Assembly: GCA_032158295.1 (NCBI GenBank)
Contig: CM063256.1
Location: 992,001 to 1,056,000, forward strand
Length of the DNA stretch: 64,000 bases
DNA from: Pycnopodia helianthoides
Lineage: Eukaryota; Echinodermata; Asteroidea; Forcipulatida; Asteriidae
Direction: 5' to 3'
Of the stretch, positions 1 through 12,102 are shown in pieces (the first letter of the stretch is position 1; every line of letters starts with the position of its first letter). The notes under the pieces are model-generated. The model searched no databases, was not told the DNA's origin, and saw nothing but the letters and a program-made list of their open reading frames with translations. The position numbers and the translations under genes are program-made.

Positions 1-2079
1 TCATCCATCAAAGTACTTGATAATGATGTTAATAAAAAATACTGTGGATATTGTGATTTGTTGATTACTAATCAACCTCAGTTTGATTATGGTGAATTGA
101 GTTTGTGATTTAATGATGATGACAACGATGATTTTTGTGATAAGTTTTTTTAAAGAGTAATACACCACCCAACCAATTTGTGAAAAGTTCAAAGTGATTT
201 ATGTTTTGTTAGGAAGTTTATTTAGGTCACATTGGGCTTATTCCATTGCGGCGATCAAAATAAGCAACAATGATTTGGGGGTACATTTTGACAGTAAATT
301 CAGATGGAAAGATTTCTCAGGAGAATTGGTACTGGTATGAACTTTGTAATCGTTGAGCTTTCAGATTGAAACTAATTAGTTAAACAAACACAAAATACTC
401 ATCTTTAAAAACAGATTCCTTTTCGAGAAATATAAGACTCGTGATGTGCATGAAAAGTAGACTCCAACCTTCCTAATATTTTCAAAAGCCTTTACTTTAC
501 TCATTGAAATGTTCCTTTTGATAATAATAACTCTTTCCTCATGATTTTGCTCAAGGCATATCTACTAAAATTGAGAAAATGTGCGGTCAAAGATTCTCCC
601 TCACTGTCTTCCACAAAAATGCAAATTTTCCCGAAGTGCGCTTGTCAGTTCATATTTACCGCTGTGTCTAAATGCAGCTTGCGGACACAAAAGCAAATGT
701 AATTAGTACTGGATTGCTCCCGGGGTTCTAACAGTTGATGAAATATTCTTGATTTTTTCGCCCCTATTTATGACTTCACCTGATCGGACGAAAAAACACA
801 TTGTTTAGGTTTTTTGTTCAGAAAGGTGAGGGGGAAAGGGGGGGGGGGTTGTTTGTTGATAGATCCATGAAGCTTCTTTATTACTCCATGAATTGTCTTC
901 TTTGCTTTACCCCTGTGGTGAAATACAGTATCGGCCAATAGATTTTTTTCATCAGTGGAAATATTGTTTTTGAATATTCATGGCTGGACTAGTGCGTAAT
1001 TGGCAATTTGGATGTTTGGGAACTTGCCAGATGAACTGAGGGGGACACTGGTTTATTGGCCTGAAGCAGATTCGGTCGGCGCTTAATGATGTTCCATTAC
1101 GGAAAATTAAAAAACGGGGGAAGATAATCCCTTCAAAAGTTGTGCAGTCGTGATGTTATTAGTTTTGGACCCTTGTGGATCTAATACTCATTGATGAAAA
1201 GTGACTTGGAATCGGAGGAAAAATGGACGGGGAGAACTGGTGGTGTAAGGTTGCAGTCCCAGTGATACATTGGATTGAACTCTGAAAGATTTGGGCCGGA
1301 TCTATACCTAGCCCAGATTACTCTCTGAAAAAAAAATCTAATCAATTAGTTTCTTTTGTCAAGGAATTGAGTTCAATGCTGCTAAGCAAAAAGTGTTTTT
1401 AAAACAAAAATCTTGCTAAATAAAAATGAGCAAAAGGAAAACAAATTACTTGAATACTTTTAGCCACTTTGTTACCAGTCACAAAAACAATAATGACCTT
1501 GTGTAAGCAAAATTATCCATCCAGTTTTCCAAAATAGGGTAACTCCATGTAATTTTCTCACAGTTGAAAAAGATACACCTTTTTACTACAGGATTTTGAT
1601 TTGTGTAAACAAGCTGGCACAAAAGTACCCCTATTAAAGCTTTACTCTTTTTCAAGAAAATTAGTTAATATTCATAACAATTAATGGATCAATCTGTTAG
1701 GTACCTAGATGTTACCAAACTTTCACATTTCATGAAAGAAACGTTTATGGTCAACATAAATGAAATAATAATAATTTCATATTTTGTTTAACTTGATGAC
1801 TGTGGAAATACCCCAGATCATCTATTTTGATTGCTTACCTTTTGATAATAAAGTCATAGAGTAAAAATCCATACATACAAATTCTCAGAGCTTCTTAAGC
1901 ATAAAAGGAGCTAAGCCACAACAAAATTATGCTTACCAGAATAAGGTTCCAGCCAAAATATCATATCATAGCCTATGTGTCATCTGTGACTGGTACCCTG
2001 CTTTTTATTGCTAAGCAAAGAAACAAGTTTAAAGCAATATGAAATTAGTCCCTTGTGACAGGAAAACAACTTGAGTTTA
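1..2079. other. No gene seen; AT-rich unique DNA
   Basis: No convincing coding frame, RNA gene or complete repeat is visible. An 11-base G run lies at about 838-848. A slightly GC-richer block at about 1060-1230 contains several TAAT/ATTA cores and could be a regulatory block, but nothing proves it. Confidence 0.5.
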
Positions 2080-2143
2080 GTAGTTGTTAATTTGTTTGTC
2101 TATGTAGTTGGTTAATTTGCATGTCTATGTAGTTGTTAATTTC
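2080..2143. repeat. Short tandem repeat, 24-25 bp unit, about 2.6 copies
   Basis: The unit starts TAGTTGTTAATTTG and ends TGTCTATG. It begins at about 2081, 2105 and 2130. The middle copy contains the octamer-like word ATTTGCAT. The copies differ at a few bases, so the array is not very recent. Confidence 0.7.
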
Positions 2144-2288
2144 ATATATAAATGTAGCAAATAATAAGAAATAAATTAGGTAATTGATGTGGAACCCTAA
2201 CCCCCTTTAAACCTGATTCTGCTTAGCAAAAACGTAATGTGCTTATTAATTAGGCTGAATGGGATAGGGAGTAGATTTATGAGAGTAT

Positions 2289-2457
2289 CAGGCCTGGAAT
2301 TTCATCTTTGAGAGGGCAAAGCATTTTCATTTTGCAAAGGGCACTTCTATTGGAAAATTCTATCTAAAGTCTATGGGAACTTTTGAAGGGGCACAAAGGC
2401 CAAGACCAGGGCAACGGAGGCCATGGGCTCCGTTGCTTCGGTGTAATTCCAGGCCTG
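2289..2457. mobile_element. Hairpin MITE with CAGGCCTGGAATT ends
   Basis: The terminal inverted repeats are a perfect 13 bp (CAGGCCTGGAATT at 2289-2301, its complement at 2445-2457). The element is flanked on both sides by GAGTAT (2283-2288 and 2458-2463), which reads as a 6-bp target duplication. It is 169 bp and has no coding capacity, so it is a non-autonomous DNA element. The same type of hairpin sits inside each unit of the satellite at 24.1-25.1 kb. Confidence 0.75.
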
Positions 2458-2551
2458 GAGTATTACTTTCTTCACAGTGTTAGTTATTCCCGAGTTCTCT
2501 TTAGGGAGTTGACCAAACTCTTGCCCTGCCTCTCATTACTGGCCTCATAAT

Positions 2552-3020
2552 CAGGCATGCTTGGTCGTCTAGCGGTTAAAGACACTGGACACCTTTGGTA
2601 ATTGTCAAAGACCTCACTTGGTGTATCTCAACATATGCACAAAATAACAAACCTGTGAAAATTTGAACTCAATTGGTCGTCGAAGTTGCGAGATAATAAT
2701 GGAAGAAAAAACACCCTTGTCACCTGAAGTTGTGTGCTTTCAGATGCTTGATTGCTTGATTTCGAGACCTCATGCGTGAGGTCTCAAAATCCATTCAAAT
2801 ATTTTACTGAGAAATTACTTCTTTCTCAAAAACTACGTTACTTCAGAGGGAGCCGTTTCACACAATGTTTTATACTATCAACAGCTCTCCATTGCTCGTT
2901 ACCAAGTAAGTTTTTATGCTAACAATTATTTTGAGTAATTACCAATAGTGTCCAGTGCCTTTAAGACATCTGCTTGAGAATGCAGGAGTTATGGGTTCAA
3001 ATCCCACCTGATTAGCCTGT
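2552..3020 (+). mobile_element. tRNA-derived SINE (or tRNA pseudogene) interrupted by a MITE
   Basis: The left part (about 2558-2579, TTGGTCGTCTAGCGGTTAA) resembles a tRNA 5' half with an A box. The right part (2965 onward) has the B box GGGTTCAAATCCC at 2993-3005. The two halves are separated by a 381-bp inverted-repeat element flanked by TTAA. Removing it with one TTAA gives a continuous tRNA-like sequence. The 3' arm does not pair convincingly with the 5' arm, so this is a tRNA-derived repeat rather than a working tRNA gene. Confidence 0.6.
2580..2960. mobile_element. TTAA-flanked MITE (AGGCACTGGACAC family), nested in a tRNA-like SINE
   Basis: The ends are AGACACTGGACAC (2580-2592) and the complement of AGGCACTGGACAC (2948-2960). 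TTAA is present at 2576-2579 and 2961-2964. The interior is a long imperfect palindrome centred near 2775, where GAGACCTCA and TGAGGTCTC face each other across a short loop. TTAA duplication is the mark of piggyBac-type integration. The element is 381 bp and non-coding. The family is very common in sea stars, from memory. Confidence 0.85.
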
Positions 3021-3082
3021 TGGTTTTTGTACTCCTCATGAATAAGACAATGTTGAGTGTTGCTTATCACTCATTGGTGTAA

Positions 3083-3220
3083 GGCTGTGTCCAAATTGGC
3101 GGCTACAGGTACGGCTATGGCTGGATGCCTGCATCATCATGCTTTGAAGTATAGGACGTCCTTAGAAACACCCTTAGCAACTGTAGTAGCCGTAGCTGTA
3201 GCCGCCTATTTGGATATGGT
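3083..3220. mobile_element. MITE, GGCTGTGTCCAAATTGGCGG family, copy 1
   Basis: The left end reads GGCTGTGTCCAAATTGGCGG. The right end is its diverged complement, through GTAGCCGCCTATTTGG. Both subterminal regions repeat a GGCTAC/GGCTAY word. The core contains TTGAAGTATAGGACGTCC. Four other copies or fragments lie at 11.5, 41.7, 45.4 and 58.2 kb. Confidence 0.75.
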
Positions 3221-6200
3221 CTCAGGGTAAAAACAAAGTTGATATACCGGTACTTGCAAAGCCTTTTTAAGCTTTCATAAAAAATGCATTGGTCTCATTT
3301 TGGTTTGGTTGCATATCCTCTTTGTATACTTTAGCCCAAGTACTCAAAAGGGTCACATTATTATACAAGGAAGGAAACTGAAACTAACACAGTTTCATTT
3401 CTTTTCATAATTTTTTAGTCATGTATTATGCATGATCAAAAAAACAGACTGTCCATTTTATCTTGTGAATTGTGATTATGCTGAATAGCTTTTTCATCAT
3501 AATTTTGCTATCTTGTGTTTTTGTTTAACTCAATGAAACCAAAGTGTGGTTGGGAGTAGGAGTAGTCAGACCCCTTTATTCTGTACATCTTATAAAGGTG
3601 ACCACAATGTGGTAAATGTTTTTAAACTGACAGTCATTGTCACATTGTCTCAGTTTGATTACACGGGTGACCACCAAGGCCAGATGATAAAACCCAATCT
3701 AGGAAGCAAATTTGCCATTTAAGTGATAACACCTTTGCTGCTGCGGTCATTTATCCTGAACACCATCTCCTTCCTCCACTACCCTCGTGTCTACTGTTCA
3801 ACTCAGATTTTCTGCGGAAGAGCGTGTAATTACTATCTTCCACTTGTTGTAAACCAATACCCCCCTTGTATGACAGCCACGCCGGGGTCTTTCATAACTG
3901 AATTGATTTTTTTTGTTGAAGATGGTTAGCGTGTAGTGTTGCCGTGAGAGAAAATGCCCGATAGGAGCGTAGTGTACATGTCCCTGCATTAATTGTCCAC
4001 GGAACTAAAATGCTGGCAGCATTTGTGGTGTCTCTGGACTCATCTACCCTTCCATGTTTTACCCCCCTGTACTGTGCTAATAGGCTTTGTACAGTGGACA
4101 GATTGGAGGTTACCAACCTATCCTCCCCCTTCTTCTCTTCAATCTGTAGTTCACAAGTATAGGGTATAATGTTGAGCTGTTTTCAGCTGATTATACAACT
4201 GCTGATACAAGTAACCGACCTTTGATAGGCCGGTCTCAAGTGCGAGAGATAATTTTCCAAGCGCTGCAACTCGCTGTCAAAATATTATACTCCCAGACTC
4301 ATTGTTCATGAGAACACAAATGCTGTAATGGCGATCAATAAGTGGCGAACACTGAAACCCCTCACAATTTTCTGCTCTGTTATCAACTACTGACATAACT
4401 ACACAAGTAGACACAGCTAGACAAGCTTTTTAAAATTTTCAGAGGAGGAGGTGGGATTTTTCTATCATTTAGGGTTGCCTGGGTAACCGGGCAGATCCAT
4501 TGTATGCAGAGGACTCCAGTGCTGTTCAATAATGATTAATAGCAGAGAGAGTTGAGTAATTACGTGCTTTTGTCCCCCATCTCAGAGAGAGCGCTGGGGT
4601 AATAATTGTGACTGCAGGGATGAGTGCAGGACTGTAGTTCAATTTCCTAAACGGATTATCAACGCGGAGGAAAAGTCCTTGATTACAAGGCGAAGATCGT
4701 GCCGGCAATGTTTGATTGGCTGGAGGCAGCGGGCTGGAGCCGTCCAAGCGTGCACACACAGTGTCATTTTAGGTCCCGATGTGTATTTGCAGGAATCATA
4801 TAATAGAGAGGTTCGCTAGAAATGATAAGCATCAATATTGCAATTACCGGGCGAGGGACGCAAAAGATGGTGAGAGAGTAGTGGGTACAGCTAGCCTTGC
4901 TAGAGCCAGTGTTATGATTGAGTCAAGCAGAAATGCATACATGATTTCTCAAATGGGGAAAATTGAACAGGGTGTTTTCTTGTGCGCTGGAAATGATTGG
5001 CTTAGATTGATAAACAACAAACTTCAGAATTTCTTGTGGAAAACTTTGACACAACTAAAATACCTTAAAAACTACAGTGAATACAGCCATTTTAATTGTA
5101 CAGAGTTATTAATTAAAAGAACCAAGATCTTGGATGCTTTTTAAAGGTTTTTGTAATGCTTTTTTTAGGTTTATATCAAAAAGTAAAAGTAAAACCATTA
5201 ATTTTGAGGCCATTATTTGAAACTTATGTCAAGTTTTCTTAAACTGTTGTAGAAGTGGGAATTGCCAGTCATGGTTATCTATGATGTTGTCTTTACAGAC
5301 CCTGTTTCGTTCAATTTGAAAAACAGAAATGTCATCGTATTACATGCGATGATGTGTAAAAGAATCCCCACCCAACCTAATTTCTAAACACTGTTCCTGT
5401 TTACCCACATATTACCATGGTGAATGATTGCCTGATCAGTTAACATGGCTGAGATGATTTGCTCTAGAAGTCTTTATGGTAGGAGCTCTTCACACAGTTA
5501 TAAAATAGAGGAGAGGGAAGACTATAAAGAGGAAGAGAAAGGGGGAAATTGGATCAAAAACACGTCAAGGGAAATCTTTCAATCATGTGGAGCATCTGAC
5601 TACATCTACAAAACACACATTGTCTTGTTTGTAATGCGATCGGTATGACCGTAGTGTACAGCTCGGTCCCCCGAAGTATCAATATTAGCATTGACAAGAA
5701 ATGGGCCAGGGATGATGATGAAGCCTCGTTTGTTTTCATTTGGGAAGACCAGGTTGTGACAGGTTCTACAATTTCAATAAAGTGTGATTTACATTATCTC
5801 ACTATTATTTCCTAGTTTTGTACTGAATTGGGGCCTTATTTCTCGCCTTGTGTATTTCTTATTGATCTTCGGTTGCACTGACCATCTTCAAAACATCTTT
5901 AGGTCTCAGAGTGTCATGTAATCAAGAATGTGTTCTTAATTTCAGAAAGATTTATCCGAAAGTTTACTCGATGTCAAGTTGGTACTGTCTGCTTGTGGGA
6001 AAGACAGAAACAATGGTTTTTATTTTGAAGTTTAAATAAAGAAACTGACAACACCAAAACAGAGCTTTAAACCCAGACATACATCACTGCCATACCTAGG
6101 CTGCCAGTAGTTGATAAAACTACAGAGTTCTAAAGTTAGGGTTTAGTTTCAGAGTATTGTATTAAGTAAACAGTTCCTATCAGTTTTTTTTCTGAGGCCG

Positions 6201-7776
6201 CTGTTGTTGCTTCTTGTATTATTCTCTTTTAACAGAAGAAAGTTACCATTGTGCTTCTCTTATGCTAGCCTCTTAGACGCAGTTGCAAGTAATGCTTCGA
6301 AGGACACCTTTTAGTGGAAAATTTGATTTGATCTTTTCCCTCGCAAATTTGTTTGCATAGGGGCAAAACATCCTTAGCGAGAGTGTGCTCCCCGTAAGGT
6401 CCTCGCTTAGGAACATCCAATGGGTTGCTTCTGACATTTTGCTTGGATAAATTAAGTAATTAGATTTGCCTTTGGGAAATGAGTGAATTAAGAGATGCCA
6501 TGATATCACTTGAGATGACGGAGGCTACAGAATCAGGCAGGAGAAAGAGGAAAGGCAGGCTTGAGAATGGTTATGGAATAAGAATGGGGTAGGGGGAAAA
6601 TCTTGGGTCAGTATGAAACCATTATGATGTGGTGCTTTAGCTTGGTTCCTGAGGTTCTTGGGGACTGTTCATATTATCTGCATGCATATGTAATACAAAT
6701 TCTGTTGGAACTATTTGAACATGCTATAGTTTGCAGAAACTGAATTTCAAACATTTTGGGTGAAATTCGTTTGCATTGTATTTCAGTGTAAACACAAGCC
6801 AAGACCGATGCTCAATTACATACAGCTATTCGTCAGAGTATTTGCAGAATCTAAGCGGACTATTTGGTTTGAAACCCATCGTTGCTAATCAATATTTTTT
6901 AATGGAAACCTCTATCCCTGGTTTTTATATACAGTACATTATTATTGCAAATGCAATGTGGATTGTGCAAAGCAAAAGGGTTTGCGTGATAGAAAATTTG
7001 CAGTTTTAGCTCATTATTTTCGTTTCATTTTATTATTTAATTTCTTTAATTTTAGATTTCGTGATGGGGAATTAAATTATCTCTGAATCATTTGTGAAAT
7101 CTAACAAAATAATCGCCGTCACATTTTATGTTTAAGATATATTTGCATTAAAGCTTGACAAAAAAAATATGCACCTCCCCAGTGTTGTTGACATAACTTT
7201 GCTATCTCACATCAATGCCTCTCTCCCATATAAGAGTCAAACTTGAGAATCGTTAACTTGAGATGTTAATTAATAATAACTGTTCTTTTAGTGATAACTG
7301 TTCTTTTAGTTTAAGTGATATCATATTCTGTGTCAATATCTTTTTATACAAGAGTCTGAATGCACAAATCCCAATAACAAACTTCTGTGGGAAGTAGGTC
7401 AATTACAAGTTTGCTTTTGTAGCAAGATGAATTCCCCCCTCCCTTTTCAGAGACTTTCAGGAAAGTAGGACAAATACAAGAATTGATTTTTCATTTTGAC
7501 GATCTAAGCGAGGGCTGGGAAACAAGGCGTATGTTCCTCATAGATATATATTGATTTTCCTGCGACTTGTTTCGTTGACGATTCTTTGGAAGCATGAGGC
7601 TCATACAAATTCCTGATTTGATAACCTTGGCCAGTTCCGTTCATGCTTTATTGCACATTTAGCTCGCATTTTAGGGTCGACCATCATCATTGTTTTCTGT
7701 TTCCACTAGTTTGGAGAGTGACTCCAGGCTAAATTACAATGGCTGCCTATTTTTATATTCCTGTTTGAATGCTTTG
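3221..7776. other. No gene supported; unique DNA with candidate regulatory blocks
   Basis: Open frames here are short and have no recognisable domain. GC-richer compact blocks occur at about 4440-4880 and 6280-6530. The second contains a homeodomain-type cluster, ATTAAGTAATTAG, at about 6451-6463. An 18-19 bp unit containing TAACTGTTCTTTTAG is duplicated at about 7277-7313. Confidence 0.45.
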
Positions 7777-7807
<31 letters not shown>

Positions 7808-7811
7808 CACA
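7777..7811. repeat. CA dinucleotide microsatellite
   Basis: About 35 bases of CA repeats, with one A-to-G interruption near 7801. Confidence 0.95.
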
Positions 7812-8597
7812 GATAAATGTACTTGTAGTGGATGTTAACCACAGACTTCCTTTGGTTTTCTTTCATTCTTGATTGTAAATGAGGACAATTTGTTCTCCAT
7901 TGTGGTATGAAGTGAAAATGTTATTGTATTCGGTTTGTATGTGGGAACACACCCAGGTACACGCATACTTGTTTTTGGCCGCAACACAGGACTTATTTAT
8001 CTTTATTGTGATGTCAAACAAGGAATTGTTGCTCTCAATAGTGATACATGGAAATGAGGATGTATAATCCATGTTGTTTCAAGACCTGTGCGGGGTACCA
8101 AGTTCTGTCTAAATAAAGCTAGTGTAACGGTCTTTTGGGGCTAAAAGGCTCATTTCTGAACTTTTTATTTGTACTGTTATTAGAGCAGCATTGTTGATAG
8201 TCTTAACGCTTGCAAAAGAATTTGCATTGTGGCCTGTAGTGATAACGTTAGCAGTTGTAAGTTGTCTAATTACAACCTTATTTTGTGAAGTATCTTTCTT
8301 CTTGAAAATACCCTTGTGCAATGTTCTAGATCTACTGGTAATTTGTTTTTACAAGCATATTTTTAATTGTTTATTCCTGGAAGAGAAAATAAAAAGTAAA
8401 AATTAATTGATTCCAGAATTCTGTCGATACTTGATTCTGGTTAACCACATGAGCCCATTTACAGGATTTTAAGTGTAGGTTTCTGTTTCAGTGTTAGGGA
8501 AGTTTGAAGAGAACTATGTAAAATATTGCATTTGTTTATTTTCATAAAGGAAGCAAATTACGACAATAATTGTTACTCCATCTTGTGTTATCAACAG

Positions 8598-8719
8598 GAT
8601 ACAGACTTGCTGAACCATGTACTTATGAGTGAGATGAGAAACAAGCAAGGAGGAAAACGGATGGAAGAGAAGTTGATCTCAATTGAAAGAGATTTTAAAA
8701 GTTGCCCATATACAAACAG
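8598..8719 (+). CDS. Weak candidate internal exon, unknown protein
   Basis: This 122-nt window follows an acceptor-like sequence (TTGTGTTATCAACAG, ending 8597) and is followed by a donor-like GTATGT at 8720. One frame is open throughout. It gives a charged peptide that begins DTDLLNHVLMSEMRNKQGG and ends near SCPYTN. I do not recognise the family. Neither neighbouring DNA nor a second exon in matching phase supports it, and windows like this arise by chance in 64 kb. It could be a real exon of a large gene or simply noise. Confidence 0.2.
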
Positions 8720-8913
8720 GTATGTTTTTTCTGGTATTCATACTCTTATATTAACAAATGATTTTAGCATCTAAGTTTGCTTTATGGAAAAATCAGGATT
8801 TCTGGTCAGCAAAGTGACTGAATTTTACTCAGGATACCCTTGTTTTTACTTGATTTAGCATTTTAGTTTAAAAAGCATAATAAAAAGCTCTAGATTATTT
8901 TTCTAAGAAGAGG

Positions 8914-9152
8914 GGGTATCAGGTTGGCTCAATGGTTTCTTTCCCTGCCTTTCACCATTCACCTGGTTTGAATTCGCCTTAGACCAGAGCCTTACATGTG
9001 GATTGGGCTTTCAGTCCCTACCTAGTTGTGTGGGTTTTCCTCCCACATCTGAAACATAACATATATCTTCACAATCTTTTATTCGTCTGTTATTGGCACT
9101 TGCGCTATTGGATACATACTAACATAAATAGAAAGAAGAAAAGAAAAAAAAG
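8914..9152 (+). mobile_element. tRNA-derived SINE, GGTTGGCTCAATGG family, copy 1
   Basis: The head carries an A-box-like GGTTGGCTCAATGG and a B-box-like GGTTTGAATTCGCC. It is followed by a family-specific body (GTGTGGGTTTTCCTCCCACATCTGAAAC) and an A-rich tail at about 9128-9152. Related copies lie at 22.8 kb (minus) and 61.4 kb (plus). Such elements are transcribed by RNA polymerase III from the internal boxes and copied by a LINE enzyme supplied in trans. Confidence 0.75.
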
Positions 9153-11479
9153 ATTATTCCTCTGGAAAACCAAAGATCTCTTAGGACTCTTTAAGGATAC
9201 AAAAACAACAAAGTTACTAGGTTAATAGAGGGCATTGCCTCCATGACCTTTGTAAAATTCCTGATCTCTTACTAAAGCAAATCCTTTTCCCTACCTTTGC
9301 AGACCGCCTCCCCCACACAAGCAAAAATTTCATAATACAAAAAATGCTTAATAAGAAATGTAAAATTGCTTTGAATTTACACACATCTAGTGTTGATGCT
9401 TTTCAAAAATGTGACCGCTTGTGATGCACCATACCAAAATCAGGCACTTATTGGAAATAGTAATAAAATGGGATTAAAATGGAAGATGACCGGAACATCA
9501 GCCATGATATCAAAGTGATGTGATGTCTTGCACATTCTATAAAGTTTATGTTGATAAATATAGGCCCTAATTAAGTGTTAAATGTGTTTCAAAACACTTA
9601 CTATCATCTGAGCAAATAAAGCAAATATTGAGTTTTGGCAAGAAGTGCCTGGTTTTTATTTACACAAAAAGCAGAAGTTGAGCACTTTTATGTTCCTCAG
9701 AGGTGGAGCTTTATTGGCTGTGCAGAGAAGGTCCAATAAAGAAGAAGTAGAGCAAACTGTGTGGTGTTCAGGTTGGAACACAAGGCCCTTTATTGGATTT
9801 GACTGGGTTGCACACAAACTTAAAACAAAAATGCCCACGATACTATTTCATCTGTCCTCAAATAATGACACCAAGGTTTTTTCAACAAATATCTCAAACA
9901 TACATTTTCGTTTATGTTCTTGTTTGTTTTTGAGCAGAGTTGTAATTTTAAATTTTAAAATTGGTAAAGTATTTTAAAGCATGGTGAAATAAAGCAAATA
10001 CATCGTGTTTCACCAAATATCCAATGAAATTTTATTCCAATTTTATTTTATTTCAAAATACACAAATTCGGTTTTCCTAGAGTGTAATGAACCTAAATAC
10101 CTGATGATAGTTTTCATAATTTCACAAGGATCGCTTGCAAATAAGTTATCTTTTAATAATGAAGAGATAATCCCTATGGACTATGGATTCTAGTTGACTC
10201 ATATTCCGTTTGCTCCAGGTCCATTTATCTTCACAGTCCATACATTACTCTTGTCATCTTTATCGGCTTTGCTTAATAACTCTATGACCAGTCCAGCTGA
10301 AATACTACGTCAAATCCATACATTAACACGTCGTTCCCCACGACAAGCACATCCAAGTGTTACACGCTGTGAGCATGTTTCAGTGTGGAGTCTTTTCTTG
10401 GAGTGTTACTCCTTGGTTGCGATACAGCGTTCTCCGTGTTTCGCACACACTGACGAGACTCAGTCAGCAATCACGATAGACTGGATGAATCTCTCACCTA
10501 CCTCAGTGATTAATCTAACAGGATCTCCTGCTCTTTGGGCTGTGCCACATTCCACACAGGGGTGGAGGGGTTTGATATATTAGCCATCCTCTCAGTGAGC
10601 TTAATGACAGAAAAAATAATTACAATTGATAAAACTGGTACCACCGCTTTTTACAAGTAAAATTGAAGGTCTTACCTTTTTTAAGTGATAAATTGTTTAA
10701 TTCACAAAAAACGCCTAGGTTGTTGATATAAACAAGCCTCCCTCTCGCTCCGAATCGGTCAATAATATATGAACTAATTTAGACCCTATTGTCTCATTCC
10801 AATCATCAGGGCAATGATTACGGACGGCAACTGACCAAAATAAGCCAGGCGAGGGCGCCATCAAGGTTCTTGAGTCATTGGATCGGAATGTAGTCGGCAT
10901 TATTGGATGAGGTCCGTACAGGTGACTTCTTTCATCATTAATTAATTGGAATGAGGTAAGTGTTGGATCATGATACATCATGGGGATTGCATGGTGCAAT
11001 AAGGCTCATACAGCATTGTTTTGCAGAGGGCAGTCCAGGTGTCTGTACACAGAATAGAACAATACAATTAGTACATCAATGTTGGTGATAACCCATTCTG
11101 TAGGAGTTGAAAACCTAAGACGTAAATGAAAAAAGTAATTTAAGAACTGCACATAAGGACACAATTTGCTTCCTAACATAAAGAAAATAAAATGATATAT
11201 TAAATCAGCCGAAAAGATTACTCACCCTAAAAGGACTATAGAATAATAAAAAATGCAATTAATGAGGTAAATAAATTTAAACAACCTGTTAACTTTAAAC
11301 GAAAAATTCAAGACAAGTTGTATGCGTAACAGACAAGGGGGTCAACTAATTTGGGAAAAGCTAGATGTAATCACAAACATATTAACTGTCTCCCCCCACC
11401 CCTACAAGAGACAGTGAGAGAGAGAGAAAAGAACACTCTATGATGTTGAGACATTTGTGTTACTTTGGTTAAATTGACA
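9153..11479. other. No gene supported; includes conserved-looking blocks
   Basis: The longest frame is 129 codons on the plus strand at 10194-10583. It has no recognisable domain, and the minus strand of the same DNA also has long open stretches. 10.7-11.0 kb is rich in ATTA/TAAT cores and resembles an enhancer. A GA-rich run lies at about 11409-11426. Confidence 0.4.
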
Positions 11480-11592
11480 GCTCAGCTACGGCTATGACTG
11501 TTGCTAAGGGCGTTGCTAAGGACGCACTATACTTAAACACACGATGGCGCGGAAATACAGCCATAGCCATAGCTGTAGCCGCCATGGTCTGA
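11480..11592. mobile_element. MITE, GGCTGTGTCC family, copy 2 (left end decayed)
   Basis: The interior words GGCTATGACTGTTGCTAAGG and CATAGCTGTAGCCGCC match the family. The left outer end is lost or diverged. The right end keeps GCCGCCATGGTCTGAG. Confidence 0.6.
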
Positions 11593-11985
11593 GACTACTA
11601 TCATGAAACAAGGTGGCGTGGTTATACAAAGTATAGATGCCAAACCATTCCTCAAATTAAACATTAGAGTATTAAATAAGTATATGTTTCACAAATCACA
11701 TATTCAGGAAAAAACTAAAATAAAAAGAAGACATTTTAGTGATAATTTTTATCATCTTCAAAGAAACTGCAAACTTTCATGTATTGAAAAATAACACCCA
11801 TGTTATGTTTTTGTTGAGATTAGTAAATTATATCACTTATTAGATTGTCAAAACCAATTTCATACCTGAGTGATTATAGTGGTCTACCAGCTCATTATAT
11901 GTGAACACAACACACACATCTTGTACATATTGGGTAGATTAATTGTAGGTACATTAAAGCAAAGAATGGTACACAAGGGACTTAC

Positions 11986-12102
11986 CCGGTACTCTGTGGT
12001 CAATTTAATGAAACTGATTGCAATGTTGTTGATGGAGAGTGCGCCACCAGGCGTTATACACATAATACAGTGGGTTTCAGAATCATCATATGATGGGCCA
12101 TA
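11986..12102 (-). CDS. Candidate internal exon, unknown protein
   Basis: On the minus strand this 117-nt window is preceded by a TTTTAG acceptor (12104-12103) and followed by GTAAGT (from 11985), a near-consensus donor. The frame is open for all 39 codons and both ends are phase 0. The peptide starts YGPSYDDSETHCIMCITPGG and ends KLTTEYR. I do not recognise a family. The composition looks natural for a protein, but an open 39-codon window has a fair chance of arising at random. No adjacent exon is firmly established; the micro-exon-like window at 18927-18962 has a compatible phase. Confidence 0.25.

Noticed and set aside
2558..3010. tRNA gene with an intron
   Set aside because: The 381-bp insert has transposon ends and TTAA duplication, and is far too long and misplaced for a tRNA intron.
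10194..10583. 129-codon plus-strand ORF
   Set aside because: No recognisable domain, no splice or promoter support, and other frames are also long in the same block. It may be a conserved non-coding element.
10490..10610. Minus-strand exon ending at GAG followed by GTAGGTGAG
   Set aside because: All three frames contain a stop between the best acceptor and the donor.
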